Shown here: positions 1 through 8,671 of the stretch, one piece after another | How positions within the stretch are numbered: the first letter of the stretch is position 1 | Layout: every line of letters begins with the position of its first letter | Assembly: GCA_947623855.1 (NCBI GenBank) | Contig: CANQHW010000002.1 | Span: 1-23,164 of the forward strand | Direction of reading: 5' to 3' | Source: an uncultured Bacilli bacterium | Lineage (GTDB): Bacteria > Bacillota_I > Bacilli_A > RF39 > UBA660 | Length of the DNA stretch: 23,164 nt | Notes under the pieces: generated by a model | Database searches by the model: none | What the model saw: only the letters and a program-made list of their open reading frames with translations | What the model was told of the DNA's origin: nothing | Made by a program: the position numbers and the translations under genes

Positions 1-772
1 CATCTTTTCCTCTTAAATATTCATCATAATACTTTTCTAAGCCACTCACCCCCACATAATCATTCATTTTATAACCCTTTTTTAAATAATCCTCCACTTC
101 TTCTTCCGGTATTAAAGATACTTTTCCTAAAATACTTTGTAATTCTGGATACTTATACTCTCTAATATAACTCTTCTCACAAGTAACCCCTGTTATATCC
201 CTTTCAATAATACTTGCACATTCTTCATCACTAATATTTTTTACTAAAGTTTTCCCTTCATAATAATAACCTTCATTCATTTTATAATAAATCATAATTT
301 TCTTTTGCATCTCTAAATCATACTCATTTAACAATTTATCACTAACTTTATTCATAAGTATTTCTTTTAATTTATCTTTATCTATTAACCTATATTCATA
401 ATCGTGTAACTCTTTCTTTGTTAATAAACTTTTAATATCATGATTATTTAAATAAAACTCTTTTATTTTATCTTTATCTATCTCTACCTCTACATACTCT
501 TTTAAAATCTCAGTTATTTCCATTTCTTTTTCCTTAGTATAACTACTATTTTTATAATAAACAATATTATTTTCATAAGTATTATCTACTAATACAACCC
601 CATTTCGATCTAAAATCTTTCCCCGCGGCGCATTACTACTCGTAATTAATAACTCATCCTTACTACGATATAAATGCATATATTCTTCATGATTAATTAT
701 TCTTAAACTAATAATCTTAAAACTAAATATTAAAAAAATAATACTTACTAAGATTATTGCTACCTTCTTCAT
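1..772 (-). CDS. Class B penicillin-binding protein, N-terminal part (gene runs off the window)
   Basis: This reading frame has no stop down to base 1, so only the first 257 or so residues are visible. It starts with one membrane helix (residues about 4-24), followed by the class B PBP signature APRGKILDRNG (about 48-58), which opens the pedestal/dimerisation domain. Near residues 241-254 is GVSGLEKYYDEYLRG, typical of PBP2/MrdA and SpoVD-like enzymes. The transpeptidase domain with its SxxK serine lies outside the window. The family cross-links peptidoglycan outside the membrane in elongation, division or spore cortex synthesis; which role applies cannot be told from this part. I chose the ATG at 772 because a GGTGA ribosome site lies 5 bases before it; in-frame GTG (781) and ATG (784) lack such a site. 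The gene diverges from the small gene at 836. Confidence 0.88.
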   Translation of the reverse strand, partial: MKKVAIILVSIIFLIFSFKIISLRIINHEEYMHLYRSKDELLITSSNAPRGKILDRNGVVLVDNTYENNIVYYKNSSYTKEKEMEITEILKEYVEVEIDKDKIKEFYLNNHDIKSLLTKKELHDYEYRLIDKDKLKEILMNKVSDKLLNEYDLEMQKKIMIYYKMNEGYYYEGKTLVKNISDEECASIIERDITGVTCEKSYIREYKYPELQSILGKVSLIPEEEVEDYLKKGYKMNDYVGVSGLEKYYDEYLRGKD

Positions 773-835
773 AAAATTCACCATTATTAGTATTTACCAT
801 CCAAAAATCTTCATACAATATTATAGAGGTGAAAA

Positions 836-1096
836 ATGTATAATATAATTGAAAAATATATCCAAAAAATGACTATCGAAGATATTAACTCATTTGCTTT
901 ATCTAAAAATATTAATTTAAATGATAAAGAAACCATCTTTATCTACGGATTTATTAAAAAAAACTATAAAGAAATATTAGCTAATCCTAGTATGTTAAAT
1001 ATTGATAGATATAAAAATTACTTTAGTGAAGAAAACTTCCCTAAAGTAAAAAAACTAATTTTAGAATACTATTCCAAATATAAAAATTATCTATAA
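836..1096 (+). CDS. Small protein resembling YqfT (DUF2624)
   Basis: An 86-residue soluble, lysine-rich protein with no membrane helix, preceded by a strong AGAGGTGA ribosome site. Its layout (an MT-ED-I helix start, then a conserved-looking block with NPSMLNIDRYKNYF near residues 50-63) resembles from memory the short DUF2624 proteins such as B. subtilis YqfT. That gene is known to lie next to nfo in Bacillus, and here too the neighbour is nfo. The two genes are convergent and their 3' ends overlap by 10 bases. The function of the family is unknown. The family assignment rests on weak similarity plus context; the gene itself is well supported by its ribosome site and length. Confidence 0.6.
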   Translation: MYNIIEKYIQKMTIEDINSFALSKNINLNDKETIFIYGFIKKNYKEILANPSMLNIDRYKNYFSEENFPKVKKLILEYYSKYKNYL

Positions 1097-1995
1097 TAAG
1101 CTCTAATCTTCTCTAAAATATCTTTATCAAATATTTTATTTTTAATCATTTCTATTTCAAACTTATATGGCGGATATAATCTTTCTTTATCCCCATCAAA
1201 GTTTCCTATATAAGGTGTTTCTAGTATTTTAGGAACACCTTCTAATTTGGAATTATAAATAATCTTAATTAAATTATCAAAACCAATCGTTCCAAAGCCA
1301 ATATTTTCATGCCTATCTTTATGTGACCCTAATTCATTTTTACTATCATTTATATGTATACAATGTATTTTATCTATTCCAATTAACTTATCAAACTCTT
1401 CTAAATAATCATCAAATAAACCCATATCAATCCCCGAATCATTTAAATGACAAGTATCTAAACATACCCCAATTTTATCTTTTAATTTAACCCCCTCTAT
1501 TAAAGTTTTTAATTCTTCTAAATTGGTATTACATTCACTACCTTTCCCCGCCATGGTTTCCAGTAGTATCATCGTATAATCATCTTCCATAATTATTTTA
1601 TTTAAAGCTTCGATAATATTCTTAAGCCCCTCACTCTTACTAATACCTACCGCACTTCCAGGATGTAAGACCATATATTTAATTCCTAACTTCCGACATC
1701 TTTCTAACTCATTTTTAATAAAATTAATACTAAAATTAAATTTATCTAAATCACTTTTATTAGCTAAATTAACTATATAAGGAGCATGACATATAATATC
1801 ATCACTATTAATATCCTTCTCTTGCATTAATTCTTGAGCTTTTAAAGTTAAATCCGTATCAATATCTTTCCTTATCGTATTAGTTGGAGCTCCTGTATAA
1901 AACATAAATGTATTTGCACCATAACTTAAAGCTTCCTCTAAACTTCCTAATAACCCATCTTTACCATAAGATACATGACTACCTATTTTTAGCAT
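1087..1995 (-). CDS. nfo: Endonuclease IV (AP endonuclease)
   Basis: 302 residues, the usual size for the family. All nine zinc ligands of the trinuclear site can be placed, close to the E. coli numbering: H70, H111, E146, D180, H183, H214, D227, H229 and E259, within the motifs CLDTCHLNDSG, HINDSKNELGSHKDRH and ILETP. The enzyme is a TIM-barrel that cuts DNA 5' of abasic sites and removes blocked 3' ends in base excision repair. The start ATG has an AGGTGG ribosome site 4 bases upstream. A promoter with an extended -10 lies just ahead. It converges with the DUF2624-like gene and stands alone as a transcription unit. Confidence 0.96.
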   Translation of the reverse strand: MLKIGSHVSYGKDGLLGSLEEALSYGANTFMFYTGAPTNTIRKDIDTDLTLKAQELMQEKDINSDDIICHAPYIVNLANKSDLDKFNFSINFIKNELERCRKLGIKYMVLHPGSAVGISKSEGLKNIIEALNKIIMEDDYTMILLETMAGKGSECNTNLEELKTLIEGVKLKDKIGVCLDTCHLNDSGIDMGLFDDYLEEFDKLIGIDKIHCIHINDSKNELGSHKDRHENIGFGTIGFDNLIKIIYNSKLEGVPKILETPYIGNFDGDKERLYPPYKFEIEMIKNKIFDKDILEKIRAYYR

Positions 1996-2016
1996 ACTTC
2001 CACCTCATACCTTAAA

Positions 2017-2045
2017 ATTATACCATATTCTACAATATTTTTAAA
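2017..2045 (-). promoter_or_regulatory. Sigma-A promoter of nfo
   Basis: On the minus strand a perfect TATAAT (2017-2022) is preceded by TGG, giving the extended -10 pattern TGnTATAAT. A TTTAAA -35 (2040-2045, four of six consensus bases) sits at the ideal 17-base spacing. It lies directly upstream of the nfo ribosome site. Confidence 0.55.
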
Positions 2046-2133
2046 CTTTCTTAACTTAAAAATACTTATATTTTAAGTAAATTTAGGTATATAACATCTT
2101 AATATCTAATTTGTCCATAGTAAATATTTTTAC

Positions 2134-2164
2134 TTGCATTTTTCTTCCTTATCCTACATATAAT
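2134..2164 (+). promoter_or_regulatory. Possible promoter of the TspO gene
   Basis: TATAAT at 2159-2164 is a perfect -10. The best -35 is TTGCAT at 2134-2139, but the 19-base spacing is wide. The predicted transcript would have a leader of only about 15 bases, starting at or just before the AAGGAAGG ribosome site. Confidence 0.33.
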
Positions 2165-2185
2165 ACTTACTAAGGAAGGTTTGAT

Positions 2186-2644
2186 ATGAAAAACAATTTA
2201 TTAAAAAATTTATTTTATTTATTTTTTCCTCTAATAATCGGTTCCCTCGTAGGTTTTATCATCGCTCCCTATATTGATTATTCTAAGTTAGCTAAACCAC
2301 CCTTTGCTCCTCCTAAAATACTCTTTCCTATCGCTTGGAGTATCATCTATCTTTTATTAGGGATATCTTATTATGTCTTAAATAAAAAACAAGACGTTAC
2401 TTCTTCAGAAAGAAAAATCTATTATACCCAATTAATAGTTAACTATCTATGGAGTTTTATCTTCTTTGTCTTTAAACTTCGTTTTCTTGCTCTATTATGG
2501 ATTATCTTATTAGATGTCTTAGTTTATTATCTAATCCTTATTTTCTATAATAAAAATAAACTAAGTTCTTATCTTAACATCCCCTATGCTTTATGGATAA
2601 CTTTTGCTACTTATCTAACCCTTGGAATATTTTTATTAAATTAA
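2186..2644 (+). CDS. tspO: TspO/MBR family membrane protein
   Basis: 152 residues with five predicted membrane helices, the usual size and topology for TspO. Family marks are KPPFAPP at 37-43 followed by W51 and an LY-type segment, NYLWS at 86-90 and PYALW at 133-137. TspO proteins bind porphyrins and other hydrophobic ligands and are linked to tetrapyrrole handling and stress responses; the bacterial role is not settled. The ribosome site AAGGAAGG lies about 7 bases before the ATG. The stop codon shares bases with the stop of the convergent glycosyltransferase gene (2641). No tetrapyrrole gene is nearby, so the ligand cannot be inferred from context. Confidence 0.9.
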   Translation: MKNNLLKNLFYLFFPLIIGSLVGFIIAPYIDYSKLAKPPFAPPKILFPIAWSIIYLLLGISYYVLNKKQDVTSSERKIYYTQLIVNYLWSFIFFVFKLRFLALLWIILLDVLVYYLILIFYNKNKLSSYLNIPYALWITFATYLTLGIFLLN

Positions 2645-3483
2645 AACCAATAATAAATTCTATAAATTATATACCCTATATAATAAGTTAATTTAAGTAA
2701 TAATCTTTCTCCTAAATTAGCTTTATTATAATTTTTTTCAAAATAATACTGACTTTGTTTTTGTAATTTATATTTCTTTAATCTCTTAACATTTTTATCA
2801 ATTGTTAAAGCATGATTATGAATAACCTTTACCGAATTATCAATAACCATATATTTTCCCATTCTTTTTGTTTTAACTCCCAAAATATTTTCTTCATAAT
2901 ATAAAAATACTTTCTCATCAAAATAATTAATATCTTTTAAATGTTTAGAACTAACCATAAAGAAACAACCCGATACTACCTCTACTAAAGAAAAAGATTT
3001 ATTATAATAATTATCTTTATAATAAATTTTTTTTTGAAAAAATTTATAAAAATACGGAATATTAAATAATATTTCTTGCCCTGGAGTAGGAATCTTCCAC
3101 CCTCTATTTAAATGCTTACCTTCTACAATCACTGGAGAGGCCACTACTACATCATCTTTAAGATCGGCATTTAACTTTTTAATCACTTCTTCTTCAGGTA
3201 TAATAATGTCGGCATTAGAAAATATAATATTAATATCTTGATACTTATCTATTAAATATTTTGCCCCCTTATTTAACCCCGCACTATAACCTTTATTTTC
3301 TTTTTCTTGAATAATAGTTAACTTTTTAAATTTAATTTTTTCTAACTCTTTAACTGAATCATCTATCGAAGCATTATCTACTACTACTATCTCTTTTAAA
3401 ACTTTATAATCTTTAATATTATCTAATAACTTCTTAGTATTATTAAAATCATTATAATTAACAATAACCATTCCTATATTCAT
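2641..3483 (-). CDS. GT2 family glycosyltransferase (rhamnosyltransferase-like)
   Basis: 280 residues starting with the GT-A fold pattern IVNYNDFNNT, then VVDNAS (34-39) and the acidic metal-site triad region SNAD (89-92). Further on come VVSGCFFM and YFDEKVFLYYEE, the acceptor/base region typical of WbbL-like rhamnosyltransferases. The C-terminus is aromatic and hydrophobic (LTYYIGYIIYRIYYWF) and probably lies on the membrane. The enzyme should transfer a sugar from a nucleotide donor to a lipid-linked acceptor on the cytoplasmic face. It overlaps the upstream polymerase-like gene by 4 bases (ATGA), so the two are translationally coupled and probably act on the same surface polysaccharide. 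Donor and acceptor are unknown. Confidence 0.85.
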   Translation of the reverse strand: MNIGMVIVNYNDFNNTKKLLDNIKDYKVLKEIVVVDNASIDDSVKELEKIKFKKLTIIQEKENKGYSAGLNKGAKYLIDKYQDINIIFSNADIIIPEEEVIKKLNADLKDDVVVASPVIVEGKHLNRGWKIPTPGQEILFNIPYFYKFFQKKIYYKDNYYNKSFSLVEVVSGCFFMVSSKHLKDINYFDEKVFLYYEENILGVKTKRMGKYMVIDNSVKVIHNHALTIDKNVKRLKKYKLQKQSQYYFEKNYNKANLGERLLLKLTYYIGYIIYRIYYWF

Positions 3484-4670
3484 ATCTCTTCTTCTCCTTT
3501 ATTATTCATAATCATTCCTAAAATAAATCCCCCACTTGGAGATGTCAAAACATGTCCTGCTAAAAACGCTATTCCTAAAGCTAAAATAATATTAAACTTT
3601 ACTTTTCCTCCCCCTTTTAACCATATAAACCACGGAATAATAAATATGATAAATCCTAAAATCCCTGCTCGATATAAAATATCTAAAAAATCCATTTCAA
3701 TTACTTTATCTTCTTTTCCCAAATAAGTATACCCAATACCTAATACTTTAGAAAAAAACTTACTATCATAATATCTTTCTCTTACTTCTTTTAAATAAGT
3801 TAACCTATCCGAAAAAATAAATCTATTTAAAAACTTATAATCAAATACATCATCAATACTATCTACTCCTAAATAATCTAAATGAATCATAATATTCTTA
3901 AACATATTAGTTTTAGGTAATATAATAAAACTAAATCCAATTATTCCTATTAAACTAGTTATTAAAATACTCTTTTTTATTCTTATTTCTTTCTTTTTTA
4001 ACTTTCTTCCTAAATAATACCCAAAACTTAATACTAAAGATATAACTGGTATCTTACTACCTATTGTAAAATACACTATTACAGTTAATAAAAGAACTAA
4101 AATTCTATAACCTATTTTCTCTTTAGAAGTAACATATCTTACAATATAAATACTACTCATCGCCAGTATGGCTCCCACTTCATTCGCTGAATTAAACCAT
4201 CCAATCATCCCCACTTTTCCTTGTGTATAAGCCGGAAATGATACCATCAAGACCATTGGGATAAAAATAAGTAACATATATATACAACTAACATATACAT
4301 AATGTTTATAATTAAAATTAAAATCTATATTATTTAAACAAACTATGAGTAATGGAAAATAAAATATTTTAAAAATATTTTGTAACTCCCTAAATATAAC
4401 TGTATTTCCTTTTAAACTAATTGTTAAAACCATATAAGAAAATAAATATATTGCTACCACTAAAAAATAAATTATATTTTGTTTAAAACGTTTTTTAAAA
4501 ACCAATAAAATATCTAGCATTAAAAATAATAAGATTCCACTTCTTACTATTACTCCTGCAGATATATCTATTTTAAAGACATTTAAAGATAACGAAGTTG
4601 CTAAATCAATAAAGGGATTTAAATAAAGAAGGATTAGTAATAAACAAGACATCTTCTTATTCTTCGTCAT
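3480..4670 (-). CDS. O-antigen ligase/polymerase-like membrane protein (Wzy/TuaE type)
   Basis: 396 residues, almost entirely membrane helices (around ten), with a charged periplasmic-type loop near residues 250-310. The start YLNPFIDLATS and the internal GWFNSANEVGAIL resemble polysaccharide polymerases of the O-antigen ligase superfamily found in Gram-positive capsule and teichuronic acid loci. Such proteins join lipid-linked repeat units outside the membrane. The ATG follows AGGTGA at a 6-base distance. It is coupled to the downstream GT2 gene by an ATGA overlap. The pair forms a minimal glycan unit without the flippase or initiating transferase, which must lie elsewhere. Family-level call only; sequence conservation in this superfamily is low. 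Confidence 0.75.
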   Translation of the reverse strand: MTKNKKMSCLLLILLYLNPFIDLATSLSLNVFKIDISAGVIVRSGILLFLMLDILLVFKKRFKQNIIYFLVVAIYLFSYMVLTISLKGNTVIFRELQNIFKIFYFPLLIVCLNNIDFNFNYKHYVYVSCIYMLLIFIPMVLMVSFPAYTQGKVGMIGWFNSANEVGAILAMSSIYIVRYVTSKEKIGYRILVLLLTVIVYFTIGSKIPVISLVLSFGYYLGRKLKKKEIRIKKSILITSLIGIIGFSFIILPKTNMFKNIMIHLDYLGVDSIDDVFDYKFLNRFIFSDRLTYLKEVRERYYDSKFFSKVLGIGYTYLGKEDKVIEMDFLDILYRAGILGFIIFIIPWFIWLKGGGKVKFNIILALGIAFLAGHVLTSPSGGFILGMIMNNKGEEEI

Positions 4671-4720
4671 CTTTGCTCACCTAATTTAATTATAAATTAT
4701 TTACTCTAAAAAAGAAAGTT

Positions 4721-5497
4721 TTAATTTTTTTCTTTTTTTAAAACTAATTTTAAAGGTTTATCTTTATTAGCATAATAATAATCCGTATCTAAAACATCAT
4801 AAAGAACTTCTTTTAAATGTTTTTTATCATATTTCTTTTCATCAAATACTACTTTATCTTTTTTAACATTAATTAATCGATAACCATAATCTACAATAAC
4901 AATTAACTCGCAAAGAATAATTGGTACTGCTAAAACATTAGCAATCTCACCTATCGGAACATTAACTAATTTAGCTAATAAATTATTATTAATAAAATCT
5001 GTAATAAAACTTATTCTAGGTACACTTATCCCAATAGCATTTAACATATCACGTAACCCTGGTATATCCAAAGATAACATTCCTAAAGTAACCCCAATAC
5101 TTAAAGGCCACATTTTAATCTTCCCTGTCATCCGTGATTTTAAAACACTATTATATTTATAATGTAAAACATTTATTAATCCAATAGTTGTTTCACATAA
5201 TAATGGTACTATAAATATCGGATTAGCTAAAGCTAATATTCCTAAACAAACTATCCCCAATAATTTGTCCGCCATAACATCTAGAAAAGACCCCAACATT
5301 GTTTCAATATGCAGCCCTCTTGCCATCTTTCCATCAATAAAATCCGTTAAAGCTAATCCCGCCATCGTAATAGAGGTAACGATTGCTCCATAAGTAAGAT
5401 AAATAGGTATTAAAAATATCGCCCCTATTCCTCTTAAAGCTGTAAGTGTATTAAGTATTATTTTTAATTTTAATTTCTTAATCTTTTTAGTCTTCAT
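4721..5497 (-). CDS. pgsA: CDP-alcohol phosphatidyltransferase, PgsA-like
   Basis: Carries the complete CDP-alcohol phosphotransferase signature DxxDGxxAR-x8-GxxxDxxxD: D52, D55, G56, A59, R60, G69, D73 and D77. An NTLTALRGIGAIFLIP start is typical of PgsA. The best guess is glycerol-phosphate transfer to CDP-diacylglycerol, the first step to phosphatidylglycerol; a different acceptor (inositol phosphate, serine) cannot be excluded. At 258 residues it is longer than usual PgsA (about 190). The extra part is an interrupted middle segment and a soluble, lysine-rich C-terminal tail of about 60 residues. The start is 6 bases after the fmt stop and its GAGTGAGGG ribosome site overlaps that stop, so it is co-transcribed with priA–fmt. 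Confidence 0.8.
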   Translation of the reverse strand: MKTKKIKKLKLKIILNTLTALRGIGAIFLIPIYLTYGAIVTSITMAGLALTDFIDGKMARGLHIETMLGSFLDVMADKLLGIVCLGILALANPIFIVPLLCETTIGLINVLHYKYNSVLKSRMTGKIKMWPLSIGVTLGMLSLDIPGLRDMLNAIGISVPRISFITDFINNNLLAKLVNVPIGEIANVLAVPIILCELIVIVDYGYRLINVKKDKVVFDEKKYDKKHLKEVLYDVLDTDYYYANKDKPLKLVLKKEKN

Positions 5498-5503
5498 AAA
5501 CCC

Positions 5504-6430
5504 TCACTCATTTACAATTAAATCTTTAATTTTATTACCATCTACTCCATTTAAAAACGCCCCAATATCCATTTCTTTTTTCCCAAATGGTTTTATTATA
5601 TCAATAAAATATATTCCATTAGCACAAGAAATGCCCATCTTCTTTTTACCTTCTATTACCACTTTTCCTACCTTTTTAATACTTCCTTTTTCCAAATGTC
5701 CTTTAACTATTTTATGTTCTTCTCCTTGTAAAGTAAAATTAGCATAAGGATGATCATATAACCCTCTAACTAATCTATCAATTTGCTCTCCCTCTTGCTT
5801 AAAATCAATTCTTTCTTCTTCTCTTTTTATAGTATAAGCATAAGTTGCTTGCGTCTCATCTTGTTTTATTCTCTTACTCGTTCCATTAATAATACTTGGT
5901 AAAGTTTCTCTTAAAAGTTCCGCCCCCATCTTACTTAAAGTATCATGTAAACTCTTATAAGTCTCATCTTTCTTTAATTCATAACTTTTAAAACTAATAA
6001 TATCTCCCGTATCCATATGTTCATCCATATACATAATCGTTACCCCACTTAACTTTTCTCCATCCATAATGGCATGTTGAAGCGGTGCTCCTCCCCGAAG
6101 CCGTGGTAAAAGAGAAGCATGAACATTAATACACCCTAATCTCGGACACTCTAAAACTTCCTTCGGAATAATTTGTCCATAAGCGCACGTAATAATAAGA
6201 TCCGGTTTTACTTTCATAATTTCTTGATAATCTTCCCTAATCTTTTTAGGTTGAAAAACAGCGATATCATTTTTTAATGCTACTTCTTTAATCAAAGAAG
6301 GCGTTATAACTCTTTTCCTTCCCACTTCTTTATCTGGTTGAGTAACAACCATTACTACCTTATAATCTTTGATTAAACTTTCTAATACTGGGACCGCAAA
6401 TAAAGGTGTCCCCATAAACACTATTTTCAT
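5504..6430 (-). CDS. fmt: Methionyl-tRNA formyltransferase
   Basis: 308 residues, usual length. The N-terminal formyltransferase fold begins MKIVFMGTPLFAVP. The catalytic triad is in place: N102 and H104 in INVHASLLPRLRGGAPLQ and D140 in MDEHMDTGDII, each offset by four from the E. coli positions. The C-terminal OB-like domain follows from about residue 205. The enzyme formylates Met-tRNA(fMet) using 10-formyl-tetrahydrofolate for translation initiation. It begins 11 bases after priA. In many Bacillota def (peptide deformylase) sits between priA and fmt; it is absent here. The stop is TGA. Confidence 0.96.
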   Translation of the reverse strand: MKIVFMGTPLFAVPVLESLIKDYKVVMVVTQPDKEVGRKRVITPSLIKEVALKNDIAVFQPKKIREDYQEIMKVKPDLIITCAYGQIIPKEVLECPRLGCINVHASLLPRLRGGAPLQHAIMDGEKLSGVTIMYMDEHMDTGDIISFKSYELKKDETYKSLHDTLSKMGAELLRETLPSIINGTSKRIKQDETQATYAYTIKREEERIDFKQEGEQIDRLVRGLYDHPYANFTLQGEEHKIVKGHLEKGSIKKVGKVVIEGKKKMGISCANGIYFIDIIKPFGKKEMDIGAFLNGVDGNKIKDLIVNE

Positions 6431-6441
6431 TTAAATCCTTT

Positions 6442-8628
6442 CTAAATATGTAAAGGATTATTATCTATTTCTAAATAAACATCCTTATCTCCCACATATC
6501 TTTTATCTAATTCTCTTAACGTATTATCTAATTTTTTATCATATTGATATTTTAAAATAATTTGGAAACGATAAATATTATTAACCCGAAACAACGATGC
6601 CGTCGTAGGTCCTAAAATAATGGTCTTATCTTCTAAATTACGACTTAAAAAATTTTTAACCTTTAACGCTTCTCTACTTGCTTTATCATAATCTTTACTA
6701 CTTATTCTAATACTTACTAAATAATAATATGGCGGATACGAAAGTTTTTTTCGTATCTGCATCTCATAGTTATAAAATTTATTATAATCTTGTTTCCTAA
6801 CACATTCAAGTGTAAAATTATCTGGATTAAAAGTTTGAATAATAACTTCTCCTAAAGTACTACTTCTACCCGAACGTCCTGCTGCTTGCGTAAGCAAGGC
6901 AAAAGTTCTTTCACTACTCCTAAAATCTGGAATATTTAAACTCGTATCAGCATTAATTACGCCTACTAAAGTAACCTTAGGAAAATCTAATCCCTTACTA
7001 ATCATCTGCGTTCCTAATAAAATATCATACTTCCCCTCTTTAAAATCATTGATAATTCTTTCATGACTTCCCTTTAACGTTGTAGTATCTACATCCATGC
7101 GTATAATCCTCGCTATTGGAAACATCCTTTTTAATTCCGTTTCTAACTTTTCAGTTCCTAATCCCAAAAAATTCAAAGATTTCTCATGACAAGCTGGACA
7201 TTCATCACTTTTTATAATACTTGCTCCACAATAATGACACCGTAAACTATTACTAGATTTATGATAAGTTAAAGAAATATCACAATTCGGACATTTATAG
7301 GTATACCCACAATTTTGACAAGTTACAATCGTAGAAAAACCTCTTCTATTTAAAAGTAAAATTATTTGCTCATTCTTACTTAACCGATCATATATCTTAG
7401 TTTGTAATAAAGAACTAATATAGGGATTACGCTTCCGCATCTCCATCGCCATATCTACTAAAGTAACTTCTGGTAATAACGAAGACCCCACTCTTTTATC
7501 TAAAGTTACTAACTTATAAACCCCTTTCTGCGCCCGAGCCATAGTTTCTAAAGACGGAGTTGCACTTCCTAACAATAAAGGACAATTATTATATTGTGCT
7601 CGAAACTTTGCCATATCTAAAGTATGATACCTTGGCATCGTCTCCTGTTTAAAGTTTTCTGAATGTTCTTCATCAATAATAATAATTCCTAAATCTTTTA
7701 TAGGAGTAAAAACCGCACTCCGTGTTCCAATAACAATACTTACCTCTCCCTTTAAAATACGTTCATATTCATCTTGTTTTTCTCCTAAAGATAAAGAACT
7801 ATGAAATATTGCTACTTCTCTACCAAATACTTCATAAAACCTTTTAACAATCTGTGTTGTTAAAGTAATCTCAGGTACTAATAACAAAGCTTTCTTCTTA
7901 TTTTTAATTACCTCTTGCATCAAAGTCATATAAATTTCCGTCTTCCCCGACCCCGTAACACCATATAATAAGATTGTTTCATAAGTATTTAAATATTTCT
8001 TAATCTCCTCGTATGCTTTACTTTGTGCTTCCGTTAAAGTATGAACCTCTTTTTTCTCTCCCGTATAAACAATCCGATATTTTTGTTCTTTAACTTCCTT
8101 TATTAACCCCTTTTCTAATAAAGACTTTCCACTACTACCTAAATCCTTTTTTAAAATCTTTTCTTCCTTTAATAAAGATGTTAATATTTCCTTTTGCTTT
8201 ACACTTCGTTTATTATTTAAAATATACTCTCTTACTTTATCTTTACTTATATTTAAAGTTACATAAGTATCATACTTTTCTAAATTATACTTCTTATCTT
8301 TAACCTTTAAATTACTAGGTAACATTGTTTGAATTGCAGCGATTCGCGAACAAAGAGTCATCTTACTTAAATAATCTGCTAAACATAGCATCTCATCATC
8401 TAAAACTAAAAACTTATCCTCAATCTTTTTAATTTCTTTTAATTCATAAGCAATATCTGTTGGTTTAGGTTTAATGTCTACAACAAAGCCATTAACCAAC
8501 TTTTTCCCAAAAGGAACTTTAACCTTCATTCCTTTTTTTAATTCCTTTTCTAAAAAAGAAGGAATAAGATATGAAAACGTTTTATCAATATTTTTTGTAT
8601 TATATTCAATTAATACCTCCGCAATCAT
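6442..8628 (-). CDS. priA: Primosomal protein N' (replication restart helicase)
   Basis: 728 residues. An N-terminal 3'-DNA-binding domain (1-105) and winged helix are followed by a superfamily 2 helicase core with Walker A GVTGSGKT (223-230) and DEEH (319-322). Eight zinc-binding cysteines lie in the helicase lobe (C437, C440, C446, C449, C464, C467, C477, C480). GSATPSLE and the TQMISKGLDFP region complete the helicase motifs. PriA recognises stalled forks and D-loops and reloads the replicative helicase. A strong AGGAGGAGG site precedes the ATG. It follows rny by 41 bases, but a terminator lies in between, so its transcription depends on read-through or on a promoter inside rny. Confidence 0.97.
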   Translation of the reverse strand: MIAEVLIEYNTKNIDKTFSYLIPSFLEKELKKGMKVKVPFGKKLVNGFVVDIKPKPTDIAYELKEIKKIEDKFLVLDDEMLCLADYLSKMTLCSRIAAIQTMLPSNLKVKDKKYNLEKYDTYVTLNISKDKVREYILNNKRSVKQKEILTSLLKEEKILKKDLGSSGKSLLEKGLIKEVKEQKYRIVYTGEKKEVHTLTEAQSKAYEEIKKYLNTYETILLYGVTGSGKTEIYMTLMQEVIKNKKKALLLVPEITLTTQIVKRFYEVFGREVAIFHSSLSLGEKQDEYERILKGEVSIVIGTRSAVFTPIKDLGIIIIDEEHSENFKQETMPRYHTLDMAKFRAQYNNCPLLLGSATPSLETMARAQKGVYKLVTLDKRVGSSLLPEVTLVDMAMEMRKRNPYISSLLQTKIYDRLSKNEQIILLLNRRGFSTIVTCQNCGYTYKCPNCDISLTYHKSSNSLRCHYCGASIIKSDECPACHEKSLNFLGLGTEKLETELKRMFPIARIIRMDVDTTTLKGSHERIINDFKEGKYDILLGTQMISKGLDFPKVTLVGVINADTSLNIPDFRSSERTFALLTQAAGRSGRSSTLGEVIIQTFNPDNFTLECVRKQDYNKFYNYEMQIRKKLSYPPYYYLVSIRISSKDYDKASREALKVKNFLSRNLEDKTIILGPTTASLFRVNNIYRFQIILKYQYDKKLDNTLRELDKRYVGDKDVYLEIDNNPLHI

Positions 8629-8648
8629 TTTCCTCCTCCTTCTATTTT

Positions 8649-8671
8649 AAAAAAGCAACATATGTTGCTTT
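8649..8671 (-). terminator. Terminator of rny
   Basis: A perfect 20-base palindrome centred on CATATG (8652-8671) runs straight into a run of six T on the minus strand. Its upstream arm overlaps the rny stop codon. priA starts only about 20 bases beyond the T-run. Confidence 0.7.

Noticed and set aside
2054..2078. Inverted repeat ACTTAAAA/TTTTAAGT with nine-base loop between nfo and tspO
   Set aside because: Only A/T-rich arms with two G/C pairs and no T-run; expected by chance at this base composition. Could be an operator but nothing supports it.
4708..4738. Weak stem AAAAAAGAAA/TTTCTTTTTT after pgsA
   Set aside because: A possible terminator, but the stem has a single G-C pair and an 11-base A-rich loop; too weak to list as a feature.
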